Shown: positions 1 to 12,525 of the stretch, piece after piece
Position numbering within the stretch: position 1 is the first letter of the stretch
Layout of the letters: each line of letters opens with the position of its first letter
From: Phoronis australis
Lineage: Eukaryota; Phoronida; Phoronidae
Assembly: GCA_002633005.1 (NCBI GenBank)
Contig: NMRA01000056.1
Coordinates: 693,165 to 757,164 of the forward strand
DNA: 64,000 nt
Direction of reading: 5' to 3'
The notes under the pieces: generated by a model
Database searches by the model: none
Seen by the model: only the letters and a program-made list of their open reading frames with translations
Told to the model about the DNA's origin: nothing
Translations under genes and position numbers: made by a program

Positions 1-608
1 AGCTCAACATCGAACACCTGCAGTCACGGTAACACAAGCAAGTATGGTATGCCACAATTTAGTAAGCCTAATCTCCGTGTTCTTGAAACAACCGAAAAGA
101 ATAGGGCTCTGTTGTCCCCATTTTCTGACAAGTCTCTGAGCCTCAAATTTAAATGATCGTACTAAACCTGGATTTTGTACGCTAGACACCAGATGGCATT
201 AGTAACAAGACAGTGTTTTCTAATCACCAGAACAAACACTGAAATGCACTTTCTTGGCACTCACCCAATTACTAGACAATCAAACATCAAGGGTGCCATG
301 TTTTCGTTTTCAAGCGAAAATACAACCCCACTATAAGATATACAAGGACATGCAGTATTACTATATGAATACAAGAGAAAATATAATATTCTCAGAAAGT
401 TTTACCCTCCTGTGTTTGTTCTATTGAAATGTGGCCTTACTAGAGGTCTTTTAGTGTAATATGTGTACCCAAGGGTATTTGTGTATGCTGAAAAATTAAC
501 AGCATTAATGGGAGTGCCCCCTAGAGAAACTTTCAAAGCAGGCAGGTGACCAGTATTAAAACGAACTGTCTGAACAAAAAAAGCATGCATGCTTGTGTTT
601 GTGTGTGC

Positions 609-1897
609 GACTTGGGTCATGTCAATCAACAACAAATCGTGGCCGACTGAATAAAATCCTCACTTGGGACAATTACCCTGTCTAATTATTATTCTGGTAA
701 CATGACTGATACGTAAAGAAAACAAAATGAACAGATGCACATGCACACATCAAGACTTGAGTACAGAGTGAATCACTAGTCGTCATTACTTCGTCAGCAA
801 GTGACAACACCCGAAGCACAAACATGCGTCAGGGTCTCCAAGGGTCCAAGTTACAACAAAAGAGACTTGGTCACACTCCATGGTCTTAGGAGACCCTCAG
901 TGATGGCAGGTGTGTGATGACTACACTAAGAATGGGGAACAAGGTATATAACCTCGTCTTCCCCAACAATTTACGGAATTTGACTTCTTTCAAGTAATAA
1001 GAGATTTCGAATTGAATTAAAATATTTCAGTAAAAGATGCCTTAGTTTTAACGCTTTTGTTCTTTGCAACCAAAAATTAATACAATCCATCAACTTTGAC
1101 AAACCACAATACTCCAACACACAAAACTAGTTCGTAGTTAACTAGAACAGAAAATGTCAAAAATAATTTTGAGTTTGATTTCGGGCCATTATCTCCAAAC
1201 TCAGATTCGAAACTTGACCAGTCTGGTCACATGATTTGAGTACAAAGCTGCAAGTTTACTAGAGGCGTGCTATGCAACTGGTCAACAACCAGTCAAGTTT
1301 CGAACTCAAAGATTAGTACCCGGGCCCAGTTATTACAAAGAAATCAATTTACCCGAAAGTTGACAAGCTAGAAACAACATTTTGGATGTAAACAGGGTGA
1401 TTCTCCCGAAACAGGTCCCAAACTTCTGAAATATTTTCTACTCAAGCTAGGGACCCAAAACTTCACATAAACCTATGCGAACAAATGGTGCAAAAACATT
1501 ATTCAATGCCCCGTATCAGCGTTTTTTAAAGCAGTCTGTCAATTTCGATGCTGATGAAGGACATTCCCAGCACCCACCATAAAAGTGCTTGAATTCACAG
1601 TAGTAAGATCTTGCCTCAATTAGACTACCATGTCAGCTCAACTAAGCCATCTTTACAGACACTATTTCACATCTTCTCGTGCTTCACTGGGCTAAATGCA
1701 ACAACCATTGGGAAAACCGCAGGGACGTTGCCAGAAATGCTAGCAAAACACTCAACATCAGCATAAGCTCAATACATGAAACCAACAGCCAGTAAAATCT
1801 AAGGTTCCTGTCTCTATTGGACAGTGTTGAGAATGGTCACATTGTCTACAAAATTTTGTTTGACGAAGTTACGGCGTATTAATTGGAAACGTTGAAG
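609..1897. repeat. Direct duplication, copy 1
   Basis: This segment recurs almost base for base at 1899-3743, directly after a single N at 1898. Shared landmarks include GACTTGGGTCATGTCAATC at the start and GGAAACGTTGAAG at the end. Only scattered substitutions separate the copies. The one-base N junction suggests that two overlapping contigs or two haplotypes were placed end to end, rather than a true tandem duplication. No coding region is evident in either copy. Confidence 0.9.
1182..1330. repeat. Fold-back (inverted repeat) in copy 1
   Basis: ATTCGAAACTTGACCAGT (about 1205-1222) pairs with ACCAGTCAAGTTTCGAACT (1288-1306), and weaker pairing extends outward to CGGGCCATTA and CCCGGGCCCAG. 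The same fold-back is present in the second copy near 3049-3155. It looks like a small MITE without coding capacity. Confidence 0.6.
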
Positions 1898-1898
1898 N

Positions 1899-3743
1899 GA
1901 CTTGGGTCATGTCAATCAACAACAAATCGTGGCCGACTGAATAAAGTCCTCACTTGGGACAATTACCCTGTCTAATTATTATTCTGGCAACATGACTGAT
2001 ACGTAAAGAAAACAAAATTAACAGACGCACATGCACACATCAAGACTTGAGTACAGAGTGAATCACTAGTCGTCATTACTTTGTCAGCAAGTGACAACAC
2101 CCGAAGCACAAACGTGCGTCAGGGTTTCTAAGGGTCCAAGTTACAACAAAAGAGACTTGGTCACACCCCATGGTCTTAGGAGACCCTCAGTGTTGGCAGG
2201 TGTGTGATGACGACACTTAGAATGGGGAACAAGGTATATAACCTCGTCTTCCTCAACAATTTACGGAATTTGACTTCTTTCAAGTAATAAGAGATTTCGA
2301 ATTGAATTAAATATTTCAGTAAAAGATACCTTAGTTTTAACGCTTTTGTTCTTTGCAACCAAAAATTAATACAATCCATCAAATTTGACAATTGTGGTCA
2401 CAAACCGATTAACGTGTTCAAGTAGTTGTTCATTATGTTTTAGGTGGCGTTGCTCTTTTCCAAATCGGGACACGTTAATCACTACACATGCACCAAATTC
2501 TGATGAAAAACAACCAGCCATGTGTCTAGGGTGGATACTCACTGCGTTGATTAACATCAGTTAATGTATTAAACGTATAAATACAATTCGTCCCCATGGA
2601 ACCCATCCATCACAACCAAGGACCACGGCTAAAGCTGGGATCTAATCTTTGTGCTCGAAATCCCCGGGATCTAATCTTTGCGCTCGAAATAGAACTCAAA
2701 TTTTTTTTGATATTTGGGTTCTATTTTTTGAGCGAATTCAAAATATGTGCTAAACGTACATTTAATGGTTGACGTAGCAACTGTTTATTCCTAGATTGTA
2801 CTTGATGACCTCAAAATTAAAGGTATAAGTTCGAGTCTGAAGTTGAAATTCCTAATTGTTACTCGAAGTCTCGATTATTCACTGTAGCGTGTAGCTTGAA
2901 TCTAGGAGTCGTCAAGTGCGAACCTGGATAAGGCACTCGCCTGGAAAAACCACAATACTCCAACACACAAAACTAGTTTGTAGTTAACTAGAACAGAAAA
3001 TGTCAAAAATAATTTTGAGTTTGATTTCGGGCCATTATCTCCAAACTCAGATTCGAAACTTGACCAGTCTGGTCACATGATTTGAGAACAAAGCTGCAAG
3101 TTTACTAGAGGCGTGCTATGCAACTGGTCAATAACCAGTCAAGTTTCGAACACAAAGATTAGTACCCGGGCCCAGTTATTACAAAGAAATCAATTTACCC
3201 GAAAGTTGACAAGCTAGAAACAACATTTTGGATGTAAACAGGGTGATTCTCCCGAAACAGGTCGCAAACTTCTGCAATATTTTCTACTCAAGCTAGGGAC
3301 CCAAAACTTCACATAAACCTATGCGAACAAATGCTGCAAAAACATTATTCAATGCCCCGTATCAGCATTTTTTAAAGCAGTCTGTCAATTTCGATGCTGA
3401 TGAAGGACATTCCCAGCACCCACCATAAAAGTGCTTGAATTCACAGTAGTAAGATCTTGCCTCAATTAGACTACCATGTCAGCTCAACTAAGCCATCTTT
3501 ACAGACACTATTTCACATCTTCTCGTGCTTCACTGGGCTAAATGCAACAACCATTGGGAAAACCACAGGGACATTGCCAGAAATGCTAGCAAAACACTCA
3601 ACATCAGCATAAGCTCAATACATGAAACCAACAGCCAGTAAAATCTAAGGTTCCTGTCTCTATTGGACAGTGTTGAGAATGGTCACATTGTCTACAAAAT
3701 TTTGTTTGACGAAGTTACGGCGTATTAATTGGAAACGTTGAAG
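1899..3743. repeat. Direct duplication, copy 2
   Basis: This is the second copy of 609-1897. It is longer because of about 557 extra bases (2391-2947) inserted between TTTGACA and AACCACAATACTCC, which are adjacent in copy 1. Beyond 3743 the sequence continues into unique DNA leading to the NPC2-like exon. Confidence 0.9.
2391..2947. mobile_element. Copy-specific 557-bp insertion
   Basis: This segment is absent from the equivalent point of copy 1 (near 1099). Inside it are a short internal repeat (GGGATCTAATCTTTG followed by GCTCGAAAT, seen twice) and an imperfect inverted repeat around AGAACTCAAATTT and GGGTTCTATTTTTTG. Its right end reads CCTGGATAAGGCACTCGCCT, which resembles a tRNA-Arg A-box region. 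It could be a recent insertion or sequence deleted from copy 1; no clear target-site duplication is seen. Confidence 0.5.
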
Positions 3744-4187
3744 CAAGACAATGGAACTACTTTCACTAAGACAAGAATATATTCATAGTCTCTACTGCAT
3801 CCCACACTAGTGAGAAATTACTAACCAAGCTTTGTTGGAAAATGACACCAATAGTAATTTACAAAAAAACTGAAAACCTGGGGGGACTTCTATAGACGCA
3901 AGACACCTGTGAGTGTGACGCGTTCACACAAGATCACGGGAGTAAAAGCCAAGTGTTTCGAGAGTGAACTCAAGACATTAACTGGCCTACAGACCAGCAG
4001 AATGGCAGATGGTGACACCTCAGAGATGGTGGAATGTTGAATACCACGCTGGATAAAATTCGCTGTCTCCGTTCCATAAGCCAAGATTTCCCATCACGAG
4101 TGGCTCAGGACAGACTTGCGTTTTAGTGGAATGCATCCTTGAGCATATCTATGCAAATGCAAAGAAAATCGTAAAAAAGAAACTTAC
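3744..4187. other. Presumed NPC2-like intron 1, no further exon found
   Basis: Going downstream on the minus strand from the donor at 4187, I looked for an acceptor followed by the ML-domain pattern of exon 2 (a PC-x-L-x-KG-like stretch). I found none here or in the duplicated region to the left. The rest of the gene may lie beyond the left edge or be lost. Confidence 0.4.
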
Positions 4188-4269
4188 TGCCACAGCTCCT
4201 GAAAAAGGTGTCGACACGTGTTGCTGCAAACACCAGTAGAAACACGATAGTGAACGGCTTTAAATCCAT
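4188..4269 (-). CDS. First coding exon of an NPC2-like (ML-domain) protein
   Basis: The minus strand gives ATG at 4269 and a 27-residue peptide plus one base before a GTAAGT donor. Residues 1 to about 19 are a hydrophobic signal peptide (MDLKPFTIVFLLVFAATRVD), followed by TFFRSCG. NPC2 proteins begin with a signal peptide and then a short strand ending in DCGS, whose cysteine makes the first disulfide of the ML sterol-binding fold. The exon is 82 coding bases and leaves phase 1 in a codon starting with A, compatible with the Ser of CGS. Human NPC2 exon 1 also ends at coding base 82 (from memory, variant c.82+2T>C). The family binds cholesterol in lysosomes; some paralogues are secreted. Exons 2 onward were not found, so this could also be a lone exon or a different secreted protein. 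Confidence 0.55.
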
Positions 4270-7200
4270 GGCGACAAAATGGGTAGCCTCACGACAACTG
4301 CAAAGATACAAAAAGCCAATTTTATTAAAAATAATCATCCCAACACAATTCCTTATACAACAGTAGCTGTCTCGCGGCTAGAAAATTCTAGCTAAAACCT
4401 CGTGTTCTCATTCAAAATACACGCAATATCTCGCGTAGTCTTGCTTTGTTAGCGAGGACCTAGAATAATTGAACTCTAGTCAGGTGTTTGCGAATTAAAA
4501 ACACAGATGGTGACAATAAATGAAACCAATTGTATAATCGATAAAGGAGAAATTTCACTGGCTGATTGGTAAAGATTGGCTAAGCTTTGAAACGTCAGTT
4601 ACTAAATGGAAAGGGGCTACGTGAAGACTTATCAAAGGACACACAAGCATCTAAAGAGAACAACCTGCTGCAATTACTGAGAAATCAAGCCACTTAAGGT
4701 GTTTGCAATTAGTGTTACTAGAGAAAAACATCGAACCGAAATAGATTCCAGTAAAATTGATTCTGTGATCTTGCTAAAAATAACGAAAATTCAAGTAAAT
4801 GAGACAGTTTCCTCTGACGCATGTAATGATCGTCTGATATTGCAGACAATTTTAAAAAGTCAAATAAACATTGAGAAGTCACGTCTGCCACACACAAAAC
4901 TTTGTCCGGTAGTATAGGACAGTGTCACCTATTGGTTTGATTCAGAATTATCGCCTATCCTAGTGAACAACCTTGCCAGTGCTCCGCGACACTGTAACTC
5001 ACAACCAATTCAGAGCTTTTACCAGTAATCGATTCCCACCATTACTCGTAACACGAGAGTTAAGCCAGGTCAAAAACTGGTTCTGAGATGAACAGCAAAA
5101 TGCATACACACTGAAAGACGGATGTGGAAAAACACCAGCTCAGTCTCCTCGAACAATTTACTACAAAATCTTATCTGGCTCCTCCAATGATTACAAAAAT
5201 TCCCTCATGGTTATAATCACTTCTGAAACATTAGTTTTGGATACTTGGGGCTTTGCCAGTAGTGGTGACCGCAGGGTGGAAATTAGGTGCTGCCCGAGGA
5301 TTTTTTCCCTAAACCAAAACGCCTCTCTCAGGAGGCACAAGCACCTTTCCCTTCAGGTGAGCGAAGGCCCTGCATGTTCACGTTCTCTACCGCAGCAACA
5401 CACTGAAAACTTATGGGCATTCATAACAAAGATAGGAACACTTGAAAAATTAAAAATGGGCAAATTTAGCAACTATTTTAGTCCACAACTGGCCAGATTT
5501 TATCGTACTGTAATCTGCCTTGCACCGTTAATCTAGGGCAAATCTCACCAATGCAAGACACGGTATGGCGGACAAGTGAAATATTATGTTTCCACTTTTT
5601 CATAAAAGCTCAGTACCACCAAATTTACATGCTTTATGATTATTTTCAAGTTCCATACCATCAGCCATGTTTTGAGAAATTACATGCATTCAAACCTAAG
5701 TAAGAAGCTTTTGAAACATGAAAAAGTTAATTTCTGCGTTTTTGTCAGAAATTTCGAGATTTTTTCGTAACTGGAGTTTCCCTGTAAATGGAGCCCCTTG
5801 AATGGTTCCACGACACCAGCAGCTTAATCTAAGTATGACAATTCCTCACACATTTTTAAACACACAATATGATGAACAATTTATCTCATTGAATTTCGCA
5901 ACAAGAATAAATATTGACAAATTTTAGTCTTATCGGTTTGGTTTGCGCTGTGTAGATGTCACAACACAACCTTCAACAAGCTTCCAGTATTCCTAGCATG
6001 GGAAAAATAAGAAATATTGCAATTTCAGCAATTATCTTTATGCAAAATTAGAGAAGATTTACCACAACTTGTTCAAGAATCCAATAGGTGCTTATTTGAT
6101 GCAACGTTGAGAGACGACGCTAACAACCCACTGATTCAAACCAAAGAATAGCAATGAAAGCAACAGCTGGTTTTATACAGGAATGCCGGACCTAAGGAAA
6201 AATGTATTTGACTTAATTTACGGAGAACACTTCACTTCTTCTAGTATCTGGGTCTAGTATTGAACAGGTGACCTGACAATGAGCCCAAGACAATTAGAGG
6301 TTGCTGCATTGTGATTACCCGCTTACTAAAGTACATATGTACCAACTGAACCTGTTTTTTCAGCCATTGCTGAATTCACACAAAAAGCAGCTTAGTGCGA
6401 TTGGAACAAAAGCATTAATTAAATAAAAAACATTTCAGGGTTTCCAGCACCTGTTAATCTTCTACGACTCAGGCCAAAATAACTCAGTACAGTCTCTCCC
6501 TTTCTTACCAACATGCGTTGCTGTTTACAAAAGAAATTAGAAACTTTTTTCTTTCCAGGTGACAGACAAAGAGCCAATACATCACATTACAAGCACATAT
6601 GCCACCATTTTTTACCATTCTAATGCTTTGAATGCTTTCGAAAGGGAACGTTTTTATAAGTACTAATGACTAAATTAAGTTTAAGAGTTTTGCCTAATAC
6701 TGCACAACTGAACCAGACACTGGGGCATTTTTGGAGTGTCCCATGGCACTAGCAGGAGTTTAGGTTGTGGGATAAGCAATAAATGGGTCAGTGATTGATT
6801 GTGATGGGCTGAGGAAAATATCCACTCCCATTCCCCCTCTCGTGATGTCATCAATCTATGAAATACTAACACCGAAAAATCCGCGCAAACTCAACTCTTT
6901 GCATTCTGGTTTTAGGGCTTTCGGAGGTAGAAATTACTTCCTCAGTCAGTAAAAGACCAAAGTGAAACCATGAGCGGATTTCACTATTTACTTTATGCTT
7001 TTGCCCCACACCGGGGCTTTGTCTTCCATCAAAATATAACGACAGCCTGTTCTGATCTCTTGGGACAATTTTCGCAATGAAAACTCATATCCAACTGCTT
7101 TGAAAAAACTTCAGTTAAAGACATGAAGAATTTTTAGAATTGCCAGTTTACAAATTTCTATATCTCACTAAATTTTACAATACGCCGTTTGATGACAAAT

Positions 7201-7987
7201 ACAACACATAAGCTATGTTAGCAAATGAATTGTCATTTTCGTAAAAGTCATGCGTCCTTCAAAAATTAACAGAGTGAGCATTCACTTATTGGTAAACAAG
7301 TTCTACTGCGACGCACAATTTCTTAACAAATATCCTTGAACTTCATTCACCAGTAGCGACCAGTAGAGACCAGAAGCAACCTAAAACAACTCAGAAAGTT
7401 TAAGTACCAAGTGCTATTGAACATGACCTGATCATCAACATTAATTTCAAGGAACCTCTTAATCTAGCCCAACCTGCTATCCTTGACACCAATTCAAATT
7501 TCCTGCCTGGTAACCAAAATCCATATCTGATCACTGAGAAAAACAGGACTTAAGACTAAACTAAACCAAACAAGGTTATGTTCAGAAATAATGTTGAAAA
7601 AAAACCAGTAGAAACACATAAGAGCTCTAACGCTGACCAGTATTCTTGAAACATGTCCACGTCAAAGGTTTAGCAAAGTACAAATAACAAAACTTTCTTC
7701 AAACACCTTGTTCTCTCGAAACCTGACTGTCCACTTCAAAGATTTGGAAAAGTGCAAATAACGAACATCTCCATTTTCGAAATCGCAATTTTGGGATAGG
7801 CCAATCCCAATAAACTCTGAAGACATTCCTAGAGTCACTGATGGGTTTCCATGGTAACAGTTAGGACTATTAGGAGATTAATTTTATCAAAGTAAAACTA
7901 ATAAGATTGTTTCAGTTAGCTAAAGAAAGTGATATGCAGTATTTACAGTGGAGAGTACCACATTGGTAGTAGCACAGACAAAAATCG
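4270..7987. other. No gene seen
   Basis: Upstream of the NPC2-like exon on the minus strand. Short open frames here have no recognisable domains, splice context or codon character. Stretches around 5530-5830 and 7000-7200 weakly resemble the dispersed MITE family described at 39426-39637. A promoter for the 4188-4269 exon should lie just above 4270, but I see no distinctive core element. Confidence 0.4.
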
Positions 7988-9295
7988 AACAAGAACAACG
8001 CGGAGCATTGAAATGTGCCCACAAATGCACAGGAAATGGTGTGCTTCTAGAGTTGTTTATTTGTTTCATAAAAATAGCCACTAGATGGCGCAAAAACATT
8101 CAATACATCTGAAAATGTCTGTTGTTAGCTTCATATAAATACAGTTTTTACTAAATTCAATAAAGATCCTGCAGTGTGCTTAGGAGATACAGCTATGGGC
8201 GCAAAACAAAACAAAACTACCAATAGGAGGCGCCACAGTAGTCGAATTTGTTATTGTCAACCGTACTCTTCACACTGAGAACATATACGCCAATTTTCAA
8301 AACCATCCTTAGAATGGTTTGATTGATCGAGGGGTGGACGCCAAAAATAAGATTTGAAAACAGCAAAAAATGGCCACTAGGTGGCGCACAATACCTCGAT
8401 TCCATCTGAAAACGGGAGGATAACATTATCTCACCAATAGATATCTATATTCCAAATTTTCTGAAAATCCATTGAGGACCTTTGAAGATACAGAGGTAAA
8501 CCTAAGAAACTAAAATTGCCACTAGGGGGCACACCGGTGGTCAAATAAATCCGAAAGTCATTGTCATTCGTTGTCAACATCATATAAATATATTTCCTAA
8601 ATTTAGAAAAGATCCTGTTAACGGTTTAGGAAATACAGCCATGGGCACAAAAAAAAACTGCCACTAGGAGGCACAACAGTAGTCAAAGCCATCAGAAAAT
8701 CCTCAGCAACCGTCCTCTTCATAATAAGAACATACATACCAATTTTCACAATCATCGTTAGAGTGGTTTGGTTGATAGAGGGGTGGACGCTAAAAAAAGG
8801 CTCGAAAATGGTAAAAATGGCCACTAGATGGTGCAAAATACCTCGAATCCACCTGAAAACCTAAAGATAGCATCACCTCATTAATAGATGTCTATGAGCC
8901 AAATTTCATGAAAATCGGTTGAGGACCTTTGGAAATACAGAGGCAAGTGTAAAAAACAAAAATTGCCACTAGGGGACATAGCGGTATTCACGTTGGTCCG
9001 AAACTCGTCGCCCTCTGTCGTCAACCCCACAGGAACACACCTGCCAAATTTCAATAAGATCCTGCAAGGGGTTTAAGAGATACAGCCGCAGACGCCAGGA
9101 CGCCCAGACTGAGATGACGGCAATATGCACCCACATATAAATATGTGGGCGCATAAATATGTACCCACATATAAACATGTGGGCGCATAAATATGTACCC
9201 ACATATAAACATGTGGGCGCATAAATATGTACCCACATATAAACATGTGGGCGCATCAATATGCACCCACATATAAATATGTGGGCGCATAAAAA
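7988..9295 (+). repeat. CTCF-box repeat family, copy 1
   Basis: It begins AACAAGAACAACGCGGAGC and ends in the hairpin sequence ATGTGGGCGCATAAAA, as in the other three copies. Internally it is an array of 142-160 bp monomers, each headed by a CCACTAG-type box. The boxes are at 8078, 8220 (degenerate), 8374, 8519, 8661, 8821 and 8965 (degenerate). Those at 8078, 8374 and 8519 match CCASYAGRKGGCRS completely. Three successive monomers form a higher-order unit of about 447 bp (8374 to 8821; 8519 to 8965). No coding frame is shared between copies, so this is non-autonomous repeat DNA. Confidence 0.85.
9126..9291. repeat. 34-bp tandem array of palindromic tail units
   Basis: About five units of the type CCCACATATAAACATGTGGG plus CGCATAAATATGTA follow each other with a 34-bp period. 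Each unit contains the self-complementary core CCCACATATAAAYATGTGGG. The other three family members have this hairpin only once at their 3' end, so the tail has been multiplied in this copy. Confidence 0.9.
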
Positions 9296-9817
9296 CCACG
9301 CGAGCCCCAGTAGGGGTAGGTAGCTATTTTGCCTTCACCCAATCATCTGAAGTAGGTGTTCAGGCTTTAGGCGGTATAATCTAAGGGAATTTCGACTGGC
9401 TGGATTGTCAAAAATAGTAGCCAAAACAGATATTTTTTCATTTCTCAAAGGTTTCTAACCTAGTTGTGAACAGCCACAATTTCTCATTACGTTTTTGGCG
9501 GTAGCTACGGTAGAGATGGCGCCTCTATTGACATTCATCTTTTATGAAACAAATTAGCATCCAGCGGCTAAAACACCTTTTTGACACCAGAAATGTATGT
9601 GTTGTTCTTACACACCACAGAAAGTAATTAATTGCGATGCAAATTACACCACTCATAATTCGTAGCCCCTTCGAGCGCCCCAGAAAAAATCTCAACCAAT
9701 CAGCGTAAAGTGGTTCATGAGATCATAATGTGGTCACAAAATTACTTGAAAGCCACACTGCGTAACAGCTAAGTGCCATTTCTGGGACGTTCTGAACTTG
9801 TCAATCTCTGGGCTAAA

Positions 9818-9982
9818 ATGCCGTGTTGGGTGGTGTACGGACGTAGCAATGTCAGCGGCAATGGCATACATTTGCACAACTTCCCCACCGATCCCGTCCT
9901 GTGACGTGCGTGGAGTAGATTCGTATCCACGACAAGGACTGGCGACAAAATTCCCGATCAGCAAGATCTGTGCTCAGACTAG
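9818..9982 (+). pseudogene. Decayed THAP zinc-finger domain
   Basis: From ATG at 9818 one frame reads MPCWVVYGRSN, then GNGIHLHNFPTDPVL, a stop (TGA, one change from CGA), then RAWSRFV and later DLCSD before a second stop. THAP domains start MPxxC, carry C-x(2-4)-C, then an F-H-x-FP motif and a DPxLRRxW helix, and finish with C-x2-H. The order here fits, but the second zinc Cys appears as Arg (CGT for TGT), HNFP replaces the FHxFP region and the final C-x2-H is broken. THAP domains bind DNA in host regulators and in P-element-like transposases. This copy cannot fold a normal finger, so I call it a relic; whether host gene or transposon is unknown. Confidence 0.6.
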
Positions 9983-12423
9983 GTGCAAAGCTGTACATAA
10001 AATCCACAGCTTTTCGCCGATGTGGGTAAAAATGACTAAATAAAATCTGACACATAAGTAGTGTCATTAAAAATTACCAGTTCTTCTTAGAGTAAACCAA
10101 ATAATTTAGCCTACCGGTGTTGGAAAAATTGGCGTTCCACCACTCATCTACTGCTGAAATTGAAGTGCTCTCTTGTGAGTCAGCTTTCAGCAATTACGTC
10201 ACCTGACCTGAACAGTTTCTTTTTCCCCGTTTATTCCTCAATCAACTACTCTTCGCTGCCACAAGGTTGTGTACATGACACAACAAATTGTCGTAACTGT
10301 TTTGGTTTCGTTACAAGTTTTTACCATGTTTAAGACTAGCAAACCACGTTTTAGATCAAACTTTGCTGCTGCGCTGCGAAGCTGTCATCATGTCCCAAGA
10401 GATGTCTTAGGACGGCGCGTGTGCGTGTTTCAAAACGACAACAGGCTTTTTTTATTACAAAACTCAAAAGGCAGAGAATTATGCTAGAAAATGACGTTTT
10501 TCATTTAAGAGGCTGGCAACCGGCAAGGTGAGTGTCGGAATTGTCTCCCAGATTTTGCACTCACCCCATCGGTCGTTAGCTCTGCGATATAACTAACAGA
10601 ATTAGGTCACTCATGTCAGGCAGGTAAATGAAAGCCAAAGTGCTGGTGAAAGAAGTAGACACGGGGGGGGGGGAGGTTGGGGGGACAGCACTGTCTTGGC
10701 TAAGACTTGCTATTGTTTCTGGTAACCATCACAAGTTTTGGTGATCTAGCACGGGACGTGTCCTATTATGGTCTGGCCTTTCAGAACAGACGCAGCGTAC
10801 TTGTCAAAGGGATTGTATTGTATCTTTCCCGTAAAGATCTTCTTCCTCAACCGCGAATCGAAGACTAATGAAAACTTGACCTTTGTTCAGTTAAAAGCAC
10901 GTGGCTAGGAAGCGCGCGCTATATTCAAGAACCTGTCATCAAAGATTAGTCTTCGGGTACTATCTATTCATGAAACATTTAGCATAGTGTCGGCAAGAAA
11001 TAAATTCTGGCACTTATTTCCGAAAGTTTCTAATACCATAAAAAACGTTTGCGTAATTCTTAAGGGGGAATTATTAAAATAGTCGTAATTGGTGTTTTTA
11101 AAGTCAAAATGACCCACTGATAGTGAACACTTCCGCACTCTTAAGCCCCCTGAATCTCCTGAAAAATAACTGTTAGACTGTCATGCATCCAGTCACCTGG
11201 CGACTCAATGACATCGGCCTTACAGAGATAATTCTTGAACATTTTTAGCAGATGACATCAACAAGTGCTAAATAAAACATATTCTGCTTTACTGCTCGTG
11301 TTAATTTCCTTAGTTACAGTGCACACCTAGATCGTTACATCGTGTTTACTCTGGCAAATGAACCCTGATGACACGCATGCGCTCGCTCTCTCACTCAATA
11401 CGCACAAGAACTTCAAAACAAACATCACGTGACAACAATATGTGTGTTCGTCCAGAGATCTTTCTCGTGTTGCTGCGTATGATCTAGCGCAGATTTGGAC
11501 TTAATATGCAGTTAATCCCAACTCCACAGCAACTTCAAAATCTTAGGCACGTTATTTTGAAAACTTGGACAGGTAATTTGTTGAGTCGAAACTATATTTT
11601 TACTCAAGTTGACCTTTCGGCGATCGTGAGGCAACGACACATCATCTGTCGGCAAGTTTTTGCGCTGGGATTTTCTGAAAAATGCTCGTAATTCAACAAC
11701 AAAGTTTGATGGCAATACACTGCAATTTTGTAGAAATTCTGTCATAGGTTACAGATGTGTTACAGAGCGTAAACTTGATGAATTCTAGCTGACGATTTCA
11801 CCCGTTTCGGAGACCGAGTTTCAACCACTTTTGGGCTATAATAAGCGTCTCACTTCCTGAAGCGAAATTTTCTATGCGCCCTGGGCGCTTATTAGGGCGA
11901 ATACGGTACTTGGAATGTACAAGTTACACTCTGCATTCCAACTTTTCCAAGCGGACCCCTTACTATGATGAGACTAATTCCTTTCCAACAGCAACCAAAA
12001 GTTAACTGGATCTCGCATGAGAAATATTAACCTATCGGATACGAGTTCACACTGAGAACCTCTCCTTGAATTTCATTCCAGTACCACTTAGTGCATCGAA
12101 GTTGAAACAACGATACTTTCAAGTAACTCAAAAAAATCCTATCAGTTGATTAACTTTGCAGCAGTTTAATACTTGCTGTGCAACAATGTATCCATAATCT
12201 TCATTACAAAGAACTGATTTGCATTTTAATCTGTTCAGTTTGTACAGCCCACGCCACTACCATCATTGGATTAATGCACCTCTGGGATATAGTTCATTAG
12301 AATATTAAATCAATTACCGCAGCAATAAGAATAATTGAAATTACCCATCTTAGATTCTGACCTAAGAAATAGCAAGCTCACCTGATGAAGTTTTTAGTTT
12401 TTAGTTACAGCCAAATGGGTACG
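9983..12423. other. No gene seen; short poly-G tract
   Basis: I find no supported exon here. A run of ten G lies near 10664-10673, followed by GGGAGGTTGGGGGGAC. The open frames at 10269 and 11506 lack recognisable motifs. Confidence 0.4.
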
Positions 12424-12525
12424 ATAGTCAGATATAACGTGCCCAAACTTTGAGAACCAGTTTCCTCCACTGAATAACAGGCATCAAACTGGTTCTCAAA
12501 ATGCGGCCATGTTATATCTGACTAT
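12424..12525. mobile_element. Fold-back MITE of about 102 bp
   Basis: The left arm ATAGTCAGATATAACGTGCC continues to AAACTTTGAGAACCAGTTT and is the imperfect reverse complement of AAACTGGTTCTCAAAATGCG followed by GCCATGTTATATCTGACTAT. The arms are about 40 bp with a loop of about 20 bp. There is no coding capacity, and the short loop favours a strong hairpin. Confidence 0.8.

Noticed and set aside
402-635. 77-residue minus ORF near the left edge, tested as an NPC2 exon
   Set aside because: It lacks the ML-domain cysteines and has no fitting acceptor.
8969-9299. Repetitive ORFs with MRPHVYMWVHI-like units
   Set aside because: They are translations of the 34-bp palindromic tail array and are not conserved in other copies of the repeat.
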